A DNA stretch of 15,574 nt from Clostridiales bacterium (GTDB lineage: Bacteria; Bacillota; Clostridia; Lachnospirales; Lachnospiraceae), in NCBI GenBank assembly GCA_018369015.1, contig JAGZDD010000085.1:1-15574 (forward strand), read 5' to 3'. Shown piece after piece: positions 1 to 7,459 of this stretch (positions are counted from its first letter, which is position 1; every line of letters starts with the position of its first letter). The notes below the pieces were generated by a model, which saw nothing but the letters and a program-made list of their open reading frames with translations, did not search any database and had not been told where the DNA came from. The translations under genes and the position numbers were made by a program.

Positions 1-627
1 GGCAGCGGGAACGGCATGCAAGATGGCAGTGCTGCTAAAAAGGAGGCGCGCTGTACCATAGTGATTGACGCAGGACACGGAGGAAATGACCCGGGGAAGG
101 TGGGCGTTAATGGCGCCAATGAAAAGGATATTAATTTAAAAATTGCTCTGCTGCTTAAGCAATACCTGACATCTCAAAATATAAATGTTATAATGACCCG
201 TGATTCAGATACAGGGCTTTATTCGGAAAATGCCGAAAATAAAAAGGCGGAGGATATGAAAAACAGAGTTGCTCTTATTAAAGAATGCGGCGCGGATTTT
301 CTTGTAAGTATTCATCAAAACAGTTATACTGAGGAAAAATATTCCGGTGCTCAGGTTTTTTATTATACAGGTTCTATAGAAGGCGAAGAAATGGCGAAAG
401 CTGTTCAGGCCCGCCTCATTGCAGAAGCTGACCCGCAAAACCACCGTGAGGCAAAAGAAAACAGCGATTACTATTTGCTGAAAAAATCCCCTGTTCCGGC
501 CATTATATGCGAATGCGGCTTTTTATCGAATCCGGCAGAATGTGAAAAGCTGTGTACCGAGGAATATCAAATAAAAATAGCTTCAGGTATTTTTCAGGGA
601 ATCATGGATTATTTGGACGGACAATAA
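1..627 (+). CDS. cwlD: N-acetylmuramoyl-L-alanine amidase, CwlD-like (5' partial)
   Basis: Zinc amidase of the Amidase_3 family, which cleaves the amide bond between N-acetylmuramic acid and the peptide stem. CwlD members act with a deacetylase to form muramic-lactam in spore cortex. The frame is open to the left edge (GSGNG before the first ATG at 16), so the true start and a probable N-terminal membrane anchor lie outside. Numbered from the ATG at 16, the expected zinc ligands are H21 (in VIDAGHGG), E36 and H100 (in SIHQNS), and the catalytic Glu is E166 (in CECGF). The catalytic domain is complete to its normal end. The CwlD assignment over another Amidase_3 member is by resemblance and compact size. 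It is followed by a promoter-bearing gap, so it seems transcriptionally separate from the next gene. Confidence 0.85.
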   Translation, partial: GSGNGMQDGSAAKKEARCTIVIDAGHGGNDPGKVGVNGANEKDINLKIALLLKQYLTSQNINVIMTRDSDTGLYSENAENKKAEDMKNRVALIKECGADFLVSIHQNSYTEEKYSGAQVFYYTGSIEGEEMAKAVQARLIAEADPQNHREAKENSDYYLLKKSPVPAIICECGFLSNPAECEKLCTEEYQIKIASGIFQGIMDYLDGQ

Positions 628-643
628 GATAATGGATTATGGG

Positions 644-672
644 TTGTTCTTTTTGCGCCGAGAAGATATAAT
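644..672 (+). promoter_or_regulatory. Candidate sigma-A promoter for the tsaC-rpiB-upp run
   Basis: TTGTTC at 644-649 and a perfect TATAAT at 667-672, separated by 17 bases, about 120 bases before the tsaC start. The -35 matches the consensus at only three positions. This is the only good promoter seen ahead of the housekeeping run. The rest of the 628-792 gap shows nothing else. Confidence 0.5.
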
Positions 673-792
673 AAAAGACAGGAATGAAAACTGTTTGCGA
701 GGCTAAACGGTGACATAAAAAGAGGCGGGGTTATGGCACTTTGTTTCATGTACAGGAAGAAATCCAGGATTGGAAAGGGATAATATAGAGAA

Positions 793-1863
793 ATGGAAAC
801 GGCGATATATACCATTGATAAAAATAATATTGATATGAAAAAAATCCAGGAAGCAGGTGAAATCCTTGCAAAAGGCGGGCTTGTGGCCTTTCCTACAGAA
901 ACGGTTTACGGGCTTGGCGCCGACGCTATGGACGCGGCGGCCTCTGGAAAAATTTACAGCGCTAAGGGCCGGCCTTCGGACAATCCGCTGATTATCCATA
1001 TTGCCGATTTAGGCGCCCTTGGCGATATTGGGGAAAATGTTCCTGAGGCTGCCTATAAGCTGGCGGCACGGTTCTGGCCCGGCCCGCTGACAATGATCAT
1101 AAATAAAAGCAGCAGGGTGCCTTTGGAAACAACGGGAGGTTTAACGACGGTCGCTGTGCGTATGCCGTCGCATCCCATTGCTTTGGCTCTTATTAAGGCT
1201 TCCGGCACATATATTGCAGCGCCAAGCGCTAATACCTCCGGACGCCCGAGCCCTACGCTGGCCTCCCATGTGATTGAGGATATGGATGGGAAGATTGAGG
1301 CGGTTGTTGACGGCGGCAAAGTAGGGATTGGTATAGAATCGACAATTATTGACTTAACCTGTGATCCGCCCATGATCTTAAGACCGGGATATATTACACG
1401 GGAAATGCTCTTAGAGGTACTCGGGGATGTTGTGGTCGACGCGGCGATCCTTTCCGAAAATGCAGATAAAAATTTCCGCCCAAAGGCGCCAGGAATGAAA
1501 TACAAGCATTATGCGCCTAAGGGCGATCTGACGATTGTGGAAGGAAGCCCGGAAAACGTTATTCCGGTCATTAATTCCCTGACGGACGAGGCCCAAAAAT
1601 GCGGCCGCGCCGCGGCAGTGATTGCCACCGATGAAACGGCGGGCAAATATACATGCGGATGCGTATTTTCCATTGGCTCCCGGGCCAGGGAAGAAAGTAT
1701 TGCCGCAAATTTGTATGATATACTAAGGAAGATGGATACTCTGAAAATGGATGTTATTTATTCGGAAAGCTATAATGGCGGCGGGCTTGGCCAGGCGATT
1801 ATGAACCGTCTTTTAAAAGCCGCTGGACATCAGGTCATTGATGCGGACCATGACATACTGTAA
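793..1863 (+). CDS. tsaC: Threonylcarbamoyl-AMP synthase (Sua5/YwlC type)
   Basis: Makes threonylcarbamoyl-AMP from threonine, bicarbonate and ATP, the first step of the tRNA t6A37 modification. At 356 residues it has the long two-domain Sua5 layout: an N-terminal YrdC domain (about 12-200) with FPTETVYGLGADA, the KGRPSDNPL substrate loop and SANTSGRPSPT, then a linker with PGMKYKHYAP and a C-terminal Sua5 domain with NGGGLGQAIMNRLLKAA near the end. The start at 793 gives an N-terminus of normal length, although its Shine-Dalgarno (AAAGGGAT around 774-781) is rather distant. It heads a codirectional run with rpiB and upp, as in the B. subtilis ywlC-ywlF-upp region. The short protein-phosphatase gene often found next in Bacillota is absent, and a noncoding repeat occupies that position. 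Confidence 0.93.
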   Translation: METAIYTIDKNNIDMKKIQEAGEILAKGGLVAFPTETVYGLGADAMDAAASGKIYSAKGRPSDNPLIIHIADLGALGDIGENVPEAAYKLAARFWPGPLTMIINKSSRVPLETTGGLTTVAVRMPSHPIALALIKASGTYIAAPSANTSGRPSPTLASHVIEDMDGKIEAVVDGGKVGIGIESTIIDLTCDPPMILRPGYITREMLLEVLGDVVVDAAILSENADKNFRPKAPGMKYKHYAPKGDLTIVEGSPENVIPVINSLTDEAQKCGRAAAVIATDETAGKYTCGCVFSIGSRAREESIAANLYDILRKMDTLKMDVIYSESYNGGGLGQAIMNRLLKAAGHQVIDADHDIL

Positions 1864-2067
1864 CTTTCATGCCGCGCTGCTGCGCGGCACCACCACATAT
1901 GAAAGCCGATTGCTCCGCGCTTTGCGCTCCCGCAATCGCCGGTGGTATTCGTGCTTTACGTTCCGCCTATGGCGCAACCCGCACTCATACCACCTTGCCC
2001 GTCCGATGTCTATGAGTCATTGCGTGCAAGCACGCCCTGCCTCACAGCCGCCGTCCGGGGCTTTCAT
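1864..2067. repeat. GC-rich multi-hairpin intergenic repeat (REP/MITE-like)
   Basis: The 276-base gap between tsaC and rpiB is packed with inverted repeats. CTTTCAT at 1864-1870 pairs with ATGAAAG at 1899-1905 around a 7-bp stem (GCCGCGC 1871-1877, GCGCGGC 1882-1888). CGATTGC 1907-1913 pairs with GCAATCG 1932-1938, with GCGC-TTT-GCGC inside. GGTGGTAT 1941-1948 pairs with ATACCACC 1987-1994, and the arms extend to 14 bp with two mismatches. GCGTGC 2022-2027 pairs with GCACGC 2030-2035. ATGAAAGCC at 1899-1907 also pairs with GGCTTTCAT at 2059-2067. No RBS-supported gene lies here and no transposase was seen. It probably forms a structured RNA inside the tsaC-rpiB transcript. Its name and copy number are unknown to me. 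Confidence 0.75.
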
Positions 2068-2082
2068 AGTAAAAAGAGGAAC

Positions 2083-2121
2083 GCCCTCACGGGCATACCA
2101 CTATGGCCTTAAAAACAGGCC
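2083..2121 (+). other. Two small hairpins ahead of rpiB
   Basis: GCCC-TCAC-GGGC at 2083-2094 and GGCCT-TAAAAAC-AGGCC at 2105-2121 sit between the large repeat and the strong rpiB Shine-Dalgarno (AAGGAGG 2125-2131). There is no T-run, so they are not a classical terminator. They could tune rpiB translation or be the tail of the repeat. Confidence 0.4.
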
Positions 2122-2139
2122 CAAAAGGAGGAAAATGCA

Positions 2140-2583
2140 ATGATAGCACTTGGATGTGACCATGGAGGTTATGAGTTAAAACAGGAGATTATGAAGTATC
2201 TGGATAATCACGGACTTGAGTACAAGGATTATGGCACCTATTCGGAAGCTGCCTGTGATTATCCCGATTATGCCGGGGCGGTGGCCAGGGCAATTCTTAG
2301 CAGGGAATGTGACAGAGGCATATTAATTTGCGGAACCGGGATCGGCATTTCCATTGCCGCAAACCGTTATCCGGGAATACGCGCGGCAAACTGTACGGAC
2401 TGCTTTATGGCTGAGGCAACACGGCAGCATAATGACGCGAATATTCTTGCCCTTGGCGCGCGGGTGCTTGGCGTGGGAAGTGCTTTAAAAATTGTCGATA
2501 CCTTTTTAAACACAGAGTTTTCTAATGATGAAAGACATATAAGACGCATTGAAAAAATAGAAGGAGCGAAGAATAATGGCTAA
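2140..2583 (+). CDS. rpiB: Ribose-5-phosphate isomerase B
   Basis: Interconverts ribose 5-phosphate and ribulose 5-phosphate, feeding PRPP for nucleotide synthesis. Its 147 residues are the normal RpiB/LacAB length. Visible family features are GCDHGGYELK at the N-terminus (D7, H8), the catalytic cysteine and anion-hole segment ICGTGIGIS (C64, G65, T66), RAANC, and the conserved RQHNDANILALGAR with H97. AAGGAGG lies 8 bases before the ATG. Its 3' end overlaps the upp start by 8 bases, so the two are almost certainly cotranscribed. The family also contains allose-phosphate isomerase and LacA/LacB, but the upp linkage favours RpiB. Confidence 0.92.
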   Translation: MIALGCDHGGYELKQEIMKYLDNHGLEYKDYGTYSEAACDYPDYAGAVARAILSRECDRGILICGTGIGISIAANRYPGIRAANCTDCFMAEATRQHNDANILALGARVLGVGSALKIVDTFLNTEFSNDERHIRRIEKIEGAKNNG

Positions 2584-3205
2584 AGTTCACATTATGGATC
2601 ATCCTCTGATTCAGCACAAAATTGGTATTATCCGAAGAACAGAGACAGGATCAAGAGATTTCAGGCTGATGATTTCAGAAATCGCCATGCTTATGTGCTA
2701 TGAAGCTACAAGAGATTTGGAGCTGTGCGACGTGGAAATTGAAACGCCGATCTGCAAAACAACAGTAAAGGAGCTGAAAGGCAAAAAAATGGCGGTGATC
2801 CCCATTCTTCGGGCCGGGCTTGGGATGGTTGAGGGAATGTTGACAATGGTTCCGGCGGCAAAGGTGGGCCACATTGGCCTGTACCGTGACCCTGAAACGG
2901 CGCTTCCGGTGGAATATTACTGTAAGCTTCCAAAGGATTGTGCCGAGAGAGATGTATTTGTCGTAGACCCTATGCTGGCGACTGGCGGTTCTGCTGCTGC
3001 GGCGATAACGATGCTTAAAGAAAAGGGCGTGAAAAATATTCGTTTTATGTGTATTATCGCAGCTCCCGAGGGCTTAAAGAAACTGTCAGAGGAGCACCCG
3101 GATGTGGATATTTATATCGGCGCCATGGACGATCATTTGAATGAGCATAAATATATTGTTCCGGGGCTTGGCGATGCCGGCGACCGGATTTTTGGAACAA
3201 AATAA
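2576..3205 (+). CDS. upp: Uracil phosphoribosyltransferase
   Basis: Salvages uracil: uracil plus PRPP gives UMP and pyrophosphate. The 209-residue length is exactly typical. The PRPP-binding motif VFVVDPMLATGGSA is at about 127-140, the conserved KMAVIPILRAGLGM at about 71-84, and the uracil-binding C-terminal GLGDAGDRIFGT at 197-208. The start overlaps the end of rpiB, preceded by a GAAGGAG site inside rpiB. The dCMP deaminase follows after 13 bases, giving a compact pyrimidine-salvage block. Confidence 0.96.
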   Translation: MAKVHIMDHPLIQHKIGIIRRTETGSRDFRLMISEIAMLMCYEATRDLELCDVEIETPICKTTVKELKGKKMAVIPILRAGLGMVEGMLTMVPAAKVGHIGLYRDPETALPVEYYCKLPKDCAERDVFVVDPMLATGGSAAAAITMLKEKGVKNIRFMCIIAAPEGLKKLSEEHPDVDIYIGAMDDHLNEHKYIVPGLGDAGDRIFGTK

Positions 3206-3218
3206 ATGAGGTGATGAA

Positions 3219-3704
3219 ATGAGCGGAAAACGCAGTGATTATATAACCTGGGATGAGTATTTTATGAGCGTGGCAAAGCTTGCGGGCCTGCGCTCAAAAG
3301 ACCCTAACAGCCAGGTCGGCTCCTGTATCGTCAGCCAGGATAATAAAATTCTATCAATGGGCTATAATGGTTTTCCTATCGGCTGTTCGGACGATGAATT
3401 TCCCTGGGATCGGGAAGGGGATGAGCTGGACACAAAATATGTCTATGTGACCCACAGCGAGCTGAACGCGATTTTGAATTACCGGGGAGGCAGCTTAGAC
3501 GGGGCGAAGCTGTATGTTTCCATGTTTCCGTGCAATGAATGTGCTAAGGCAATTATCCAGAGCGGGATTAAGGAAATTATTTACGGTGTGGACAAGTACC
3601 CGGATTCTCCGTCAGTGATTGCCTCCAAAAGAATGTTTAATGCCGCCGGTGTGCGGTACCGCCGCTATGTACCTACTGGCCGGGAGATTTCTTTCACTGT
3701 TTAA
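3219..3704 (+). CDS. Deoxycytidylate (dCMP) deaminase family protein
   Basis: Zinc-dependent deaminase of the CDA superfamily. Family members convert dCMP to dUMP for dTTP synthesis, and the ComEB-type proteins belong here. The 161 residues carry the zinc/catalytic motif THSEL (H79, E81) and MFPCNEC (P104, C105, C108). The N-terminus (WDEYFMSVAKLAGLRSKDPNSQVGSCIV) and YNGFPIGCSDDEFPW are characteristic of dCMP deaminases. Most relatives have HAE, whereas this one has HSE; the catalytic His and Glu are kept. Start supported by GAGGTGATGAA directly before the ATG. It sits just after upp. Confidence 0.9.
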   Translation: MSGKRSDYITWDEYFMSVAKLAGLRSKDPNSQVGSCIVSQDNKILSMGYNGFPIGCSDDEFPWDREGDELDTKYVYVTHSELNAILNYRGGSLDGAKLYVSMFPCNECAKAIIQSGIKEIIYGVDKYPDSPSVIASKRMFNAAGVRYRRYVPTGREISFTV

Positions 3705-3720
3705 GGGGGGAGATGATTTT

Positions 3721-4599
3721 ATGGGAAATTATGTGTTGGAAAATGCAGATTTGCGGGTTACTGTGTCGAATCTTGGCGCAGAGCTTTCATCGGTTTACGA
3801 TGTAAAAAAGCAGCAGGAATACTTATGGAATGGGGATGAAAGATACTGGCCCCGCAGGGCGCCGGTTCTGTTTCCATTTGTAGGGCTTTTGAAAAATAGG
3901 CAGTATAGCTATGCAGGGAAAAACTATTCGATGGTTCAGCATGGTTTTGCAAGGGATATGGAATTTGAATGTATATCCCAGGATGAGAAAAGCCTGTGGT
4001 TTCGCCTGCGTTCTGATGAGGAAACGCTGAAAATGTACCCATTTGACTTTATATTTGACATCGGATATGAGTTAAATGAAAAATCCTTAAAGGTTTTATG
4101 GAAGATATCGAATCCTTCGGATAAAACAATGTACTTTTCCATTGGCGCCCATCCGGGCTTTATGTGTCCGTTAAGGAGCGGCGAAAGCCAGAACAGCTAC
4201 TTTATTGATTTCCATACGGACAAGGATATTGAGTATAATCTGATTAAGCAGGACGGGCTTGTTGGAATTTACGGAGAACATCTTGCTCTTGACCATGGCG
4301 CAGCTGCCATTGACAGGCATATGTTTGACCGGGACGCCCTGATTGTGGAGGGCGGCCAGACCCAGGCGGTAAGCCTGTTAGACGCTCAGAAAAAGCCTTA
4401 CATAACAGTGCATTTTGACGCGCCCCTTTTTGGCGTATGGTCGCCGGCCGGCAAGCAGGCTCCTTTTGTGTGCATTGAACCGTGGTATGGCCGGTGCGAC
4501 AGCGTGGATTTTGAAGGAGAGCTTTCGGACAGAGCCTACGGACAGACGCTTGAGGGCGGGGGGAGTTTTGAGAAGGAATACACGATCACTATCGGATAA
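3721..4599 (+). CDS. Aldose 1-epimerase family protein (LacX-like)
   Basis: Galactose-mutarotase-fold protein of 292 residues, a family that interconverts sugar anomers; LacX/YeaD-like members often act on unknown or phosphorylated sugars. Candidate active-site residues are H74 and R78 in VQHGFARDMEF, H144 in IGAHPGF and the catalytic base E253 in CIEPWYGRCD. I place the start at 3721 because GGGGGGAGATGA lies 5-16 bases upstream. The frame remains open further up, but only inside the deaminase gene. It is 16 bases after the deaminase stop, so probably cotranscribed, although its role with nucleotide salvage is not obvious. A terminator follows. Confidence 0.85.
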   Translation: MGNYVLENADLRVTVSNLGAELSSVYDVKKQQEYLWNGDERYWPRRAPVLFPFVGLLKNRQYSYAGKNYSMVQHGFARDMEFECISQDEKSLWFRLRSDEETLKMYPFDFIFDIGYELNEKSLKVLWKISNPSDKTMYFSIGAHPGFMCPLRSGESQNSYFIDFHTDKDIEYNLIKQDGLVGIYGEHLALDHGAAAIDRHMFDRDALIVEGGQTQAVSLLDAQKKPYITVHFDAPLFGVWSPAGKQAPFVCIEPWYGRCDSVDFEGELSDRAYGQTLEGGGSFEKEYTITIG

Positions 4600-4618
4600 A
4601 TGATAACTTTGATAGTAA

Positions 4619-4665
4619 TAAAGCAGGGCTGCCTGGAAAATGATTTCCGGGCAGCCCGTTGCTTT
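4619..4665. terminator. Bidirectional intrinsic terminator between convergent genes
   Basis: A 14-bp stem (GGGCTGCCTGGAAA 4626-4639, TTTCCGGGCAGCCC 4644-4657, one G-U pair) with a 4-base loop. It is flanked by AAAGCA 4619-4624 and TGCTTT 4660-4665, which extend the pairing past a 2-base bulge. It lies between the convergent epimerase and lysR genes and touches the lysR stop codon. The T tract is short, so efficiency is uncertain. Confidence 0.75.
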
Positions 4666-5587
4666 ATGTATCGGGTAAATCTGTGCGTTCCTGTGAATGG
4701 AGATGGCTTAAGGATTCAATAAAGCATTGGATTTGGGCGGTTAGCGTGTATTTATTCCAAAACAGGCCGCTGTAAACTGCCGGAGAATTTGCCAGAGGGA
4801 TGCTGACAAGACCGTCCATATGTTCAATGGGAGCAAATTCTGACAGAAGGGAAATACCGGCATGGCTCTGAACCATTAAAAGGACGGTTTCCACATTTTC
4901 ATGGGTGTGGATGATTTTTGGGGTAAAACCGCATTTATGGCACCAGTCAGTTGCAAAATGATATTCGCTGGAGGATATGTCATTTCCAAGCATGATAAAA
5001 CGCTCATGCCGAAGATCTGATAAATGGACTTCAGGCAGGGATGCGACCGGATGATCTTTGGGCGCTATAATAGATAGATGTTGCTCTGAAAGCACCTTAA
5101 AGCCGAGTTCGGGGATAATATCATTCATGGTAAAGATTTTGAGCGCTGCGTCAATGTGCTGCTTTAAAAGCGCCTGTGTCAGCAGGTCTCTTTCCTGATA
5201 GCGATGCATTTGTATTTTTATGAGAGGGTGCTGCGCTTCAAAACTTTGGATCTGTTGGGGAAGCCAGTAAAAACTGTTAAACAGCATATAGCCAAAGCGG
5301 ATCTGCTGCTGTTTCATTGCGGCTGCTGTCTTTACATTGAGGATCAAAGTTTCTTCATCGTCAAAAATCCGGGCACATTCCTTCTGTAAAGCTTCACCTG
5401 CGGGTGTCAGTACAAGGGAGCGGCCGGTACGGACAAACAACGGAGTATTAAAAAAAAATTCCAGATCCTTGACGGTTTTGCTTAAAGAAGACTGGGTGAC
5501 AAAAAGGAGCTCACTGGCTCGGGACAGATTTTTTATCTTTGAAATTTCATAAAAATAATGGAGTTTATTATAATTTATACCTGCCAT
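4664..5587 (-). CDS. LysR family transcriptional regulator
   Basis: At 307 residues this is a standard-length LysR-type regulator. The winged helix-turn-helix is at about 5-64 (YFYEISKIKNLSRASELLFVT, then QSSLSKTVKDLEFF and TPLFVRTGRSLVLTPAG). A periplasmic-binding-protein-like effector domain fills about 90-295. It is divergent from the flavoprotein operon across a 132-base AT-rich gap, the usual arrangement for a LysR protein that controls its neighbour and itself. The effector cannot be read from the sequence; a substrate or product of the flavoprotein/kinase pathway is the natural guess. Confidence 0.93.
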   Translation of the reverse strand: MAGINYNKLHYFYEISKIKNLSRASELLFVTQSSLSKTVKDLEFFFNTPLFVRTGRSLVLTPAGEALQKECARIFDDEETLILNVKTAAAMKQQQIRFGYMLFNSFYWLPQQIQSFEAQHPLIKIQMHRYQERDLLTQALLKQHIDAALKIFTMNDIIPELGFKVLSEQHLSIIAPKDHPVASLPEVHLSDLRHERFIMLGNDISSSEYHFATDWCHKCGFTPKIIHTHENVETVLLMVQSHAGISLLSEFAPIEHMDGLVSIPLANSPAVYSGLFWNKYTLTAQIQCFIESLSHLHSQERTDLPDT

Positions 5588-5633
5588 ATCTTAGGACCTC
5601 ATTTTCTATCGAAAAAATTCATACTTTTCTATT

Positions 5634-5674
5634 AGTTTAATCTATTTTATAAATATGTCAATGCGTGATAAAAT
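5634..5674. promoter_or_regulatory. Divergent promoter region with a LysR-box candidate
   Basis: On the minus strand TTGACA (plus-strand TGTCAA at 5656-5661) and TAAACT (plus-strand AGTTTA at 5634-5639) are 16 bases apart and fit a lysR promoter. A TAT-N11-ATA palindrome at 5654-5670 matches the LysR T-N11-A box and overlaps that -35, as expected for autorepression. A wider inverted repeat, ATTTTAT 5644-5650 and ATAAAAT 5668-5674, encloses it. TAAAAT at 5669-5674 could be a -10 for the rightward operon, but no good -35 is visible. Confidence 0.5.
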
Positions 5675-5719
5675 AAAAATACTCAAGAAAATTTAAATTA
5701 AGAGAAGAGGAGGATTTTA

Positions 5720-7267
5720 ATGCAGACGATCAGGACAGAGATAGCTATTATGGGGAGCGGGCTGGCAGGGCTTAGCGCCGCGCTGACGGCTCAGGCTCAT
5801 GGGAGGGCGGTTGCCGTGTTTGAAAAGCGTCCATTTCAGGGCGGGGGCGTTTCCAATACGCCGATGCAGGTTTTATCTGTGCGTGATGACCCGGCGTATC
5901 AAGATAAGGCTTTTAAGATCCATATGGAGTATACCAACTGGAATGCAAATCCCCACGTCGTGCGCGCATGGCTTAAAAATTCTGTACGGATCCCGGATTT
6001 TATACGGGGGCTGGGGATACGCTTTTTGAATATAAAATATAATCCGTTAGAAGAACTGGGAACGACCAGAGGCTATGAAGTGGGATTTCCAAACGCTTTT
6101 CATGTAGGGGATTATTACCGGTTAAAAGGTATCGGCAAAGGGCACGGGGCCGCAGTCATTTGCAAAAAGGCGGCAGATAAAATCCGAAGCCAGGGAGGAA
6201 AAATTTATTTTTCCATGCCTTTGGAGAAGCTGATTGAAGAAAACGGGCGGATCATAGGAGCTGTTGCCAGGGATGAAAATACGCAGGAGCCCGTAAAAAT
6301 TGAAGCGGATGCCATTATTATTGCTTCCGGAGGATTTAATGATAATGCAGAATACATAAAAAAATACTGCGGGCTGACGTTGACGGATAAGAATTGCAGT
6401 GGAGATGGCAATGTTGTCTTTAATAATTTTACAAATTCCCGGCTTACTGGCGATGGCCAAAGAATGGTTTGGGATATTGGCGGAGCGAAGGGGGCTATGG
6501 GGCTGAACGGACATGACATGGTTCCGGGCCCGGGGATTGTCGGCAATAACTGTGCGTGGGTTACATATAATCAGCTTCGGACTGTGCAGGAGCAGGCCTA
6601 TTTGTGGGTCAATCAAAAAGGACAGAGGTTTATTTGTGAAGAACAGTCCGATAACCATATGGCTATGGTAACAGCGATCCTTAATCAGCCAGGAAAATGC
6701 GCGTATCTTATTTTTGATGAAGATACACGGATCCATATGGAAAAAGACGGTGTTGAACGGGCATATTTTATATTTGAAGCAAATACGCTAAACGATGTGG
6801 AAAAACAGTTTAAAGAAGTGATTGCAAAAGGAAACCGTCATGTTTTTATAGCGGATACGATTGAGGAATTGTGCTGTAAAACAGGGATTGATGAAAATGG
6901 CTTAAAGTGCCAGCTTGAACGCTATAACCATTATTGCGAGCAGAAATATGACGAAGAACTGGCAAAGGCGCCGCTGTATCTTCGTCCGGTAAAGCGGGGA
7001 AAGTTTTATGCGCTCAGAGTATTTCCGGGGGGTTATCATGCCTTTGGCGGGATTAAGATTGACGGCCATTGCAGGGTATTGGATAAGGAAGGGCGGCCGA
7101 TCGCCGGACTGTATGCCGGCGGCGACTGCTGCGCAGGGGAAGTGTTTGGAGATCCGCCGACAGGAGGGATCGGTTGGTCTACTTTAAGCTTTTCCCAGGG
7201 CTTTATCTGCGGCGATGAAGCGTCGGCTTTTGTAAAGGAGGGGCTGAAAAATGAAACTGGAAATTAA
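5720..7267 (+). CDS. FAD-dependent oxidoreductase, fumarate reductase/succinate dehydrogenase flavoprotein superfamily
   Basis: A 515-residue soluble flavoprotein of the FAD_binding_2 type. The N-terminal dinucleotide fold has GSGLAG (G12, G14, G17) with E35 at the end of strand 2 and GGGVSNTP at 41-48. A second FAD segment ADAIIIASGGF is at about 196-206, and GLYAGGDC at 463-470 closes the FAD site. H440 in GGYHAFGGIKID matches the substrate-site histidine of fumarate reductases. By eye, the two arginines that bind fumarate in flavocytochrome c are not in the expected places (EEQSDNH at about 307-313 and DPPTGGIG at 478-485), so the substrate is probably not fumarate. No signal peptide, heme motif or FMN-binding domain, so it is cytosolic. 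RBS GAAGAGGAGG. The ferredoxin gene overlaps its end and is the likely electron donor or acceptor. Confidence 0.88.
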   Translation: MQTIRTEIAIMGSGLAGLSAALTAQAHGRAVAVFEKRPFQGGGVSNTPMQVLSVRDDPAYQDKAFKIHMEYTNWNANPHVVRAWLKNSVRIPDFIRGLGIRFLNIKYNPLEELGTTRGYEVGFPNAFHVGDYYRLKGIGKGHGAAVICKKAADKIRSQGGKIYFSMPLEKLIEENGRIIGAVARDENTQEPVKIEADAIIIASGGFNDNAEYIKKYCGLTLTDKNCSGDGNVVFNNFTNSRLTGDGQRMVWDIGGAKGAMGLNGHDMVPGPGIVGNNCAWVTYNQLRTVQEQAYLWVNQKGQRFICEEQSDNHMAMVTAILNQPGKCAYLIFDEDTRIHMEKDGVERAYFIFEANTLNDVEKQFKEVIAKGNRHVFIADTIEELCCKTGIDENGLKCQLERYNHYCEQKYDEELAKAPLYLRPVKRGKFYALRVFPGGYHAFGGIKIDGHCRVLDKEGRPIAGLYAGGDCCAGEVFGDPPTGGIGWSTLSFSQGFICGDEASAFVKEGLKNETGN

Positions 7268-7442
7268 AGATTTTTGTATCCGCTGTGGGATGTGTGAAGA
7301 TTTATATCCAGAACTTTTTAAAGAAAATTACGAAAAAGACTGTATTGATCTGCTCTATGATGAAATCCCCGTGCAGTATGAGGAGATGGCAAGGTCGGCC
7401 ATAAGAGATTGTGCGATCGCGGCAATCCATATTAAAAAATAG
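7251..7442 (+). CDS. Small single-cluster [4Fe-4S] ferredoxin
   Basis: A 63-residue ferredoxin. C9, C12 and C15 (CIRCGMC) plus distal C54 (RDCAIAAIHI) give the four ligands of one [4Fe-4S] cluster. The usual cysteine of the CxxCxxCxxxCP motif, which in single-cluster ferredoxins forms a disulfide, is Y19 here, and the distal CP is CA. The body is acidic, as is typical. The start lies 17 bases inside the flavoprotein gene, preceded by AAAGGAGGGGCTGAAAA, so the two genes are translationally coupled. It most likely exchanges electrons with that flavoprotein. Confidence 0.85.
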   Translation: MKLEIKDFCIRCGMCEDLYPELFKENYEKDCIDLLYDEIPVQYEEMARSAIRDCAIAAIHIKK

Positions 7443-7459
7443 AAAAGAGGAAACAGAGG

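Noticed and set aside
1838..2143. 101-residue open frame overlapping the end of tsaC and the repeat
   Set aside because: The translation is dominated by Arg/Ser/Pro from GC-rich hairpin sequence, starts inside tsaC without a ribosome site, and matches no family. Best seen as a by-product of the repeat.
3619..3720. N-terminal extension of the epimerase into the deaminase gene
   Set aside because: A strong ribosome site immediately precedes the ATG at 3721, and the extension only reads the deaminase in another frame.
6122..6736. 204-residue minus-strand frame inside the flavoprotein gene
   Set aside because: Antisense shadow of a strongly supported coding region with no ribosome site or domain.
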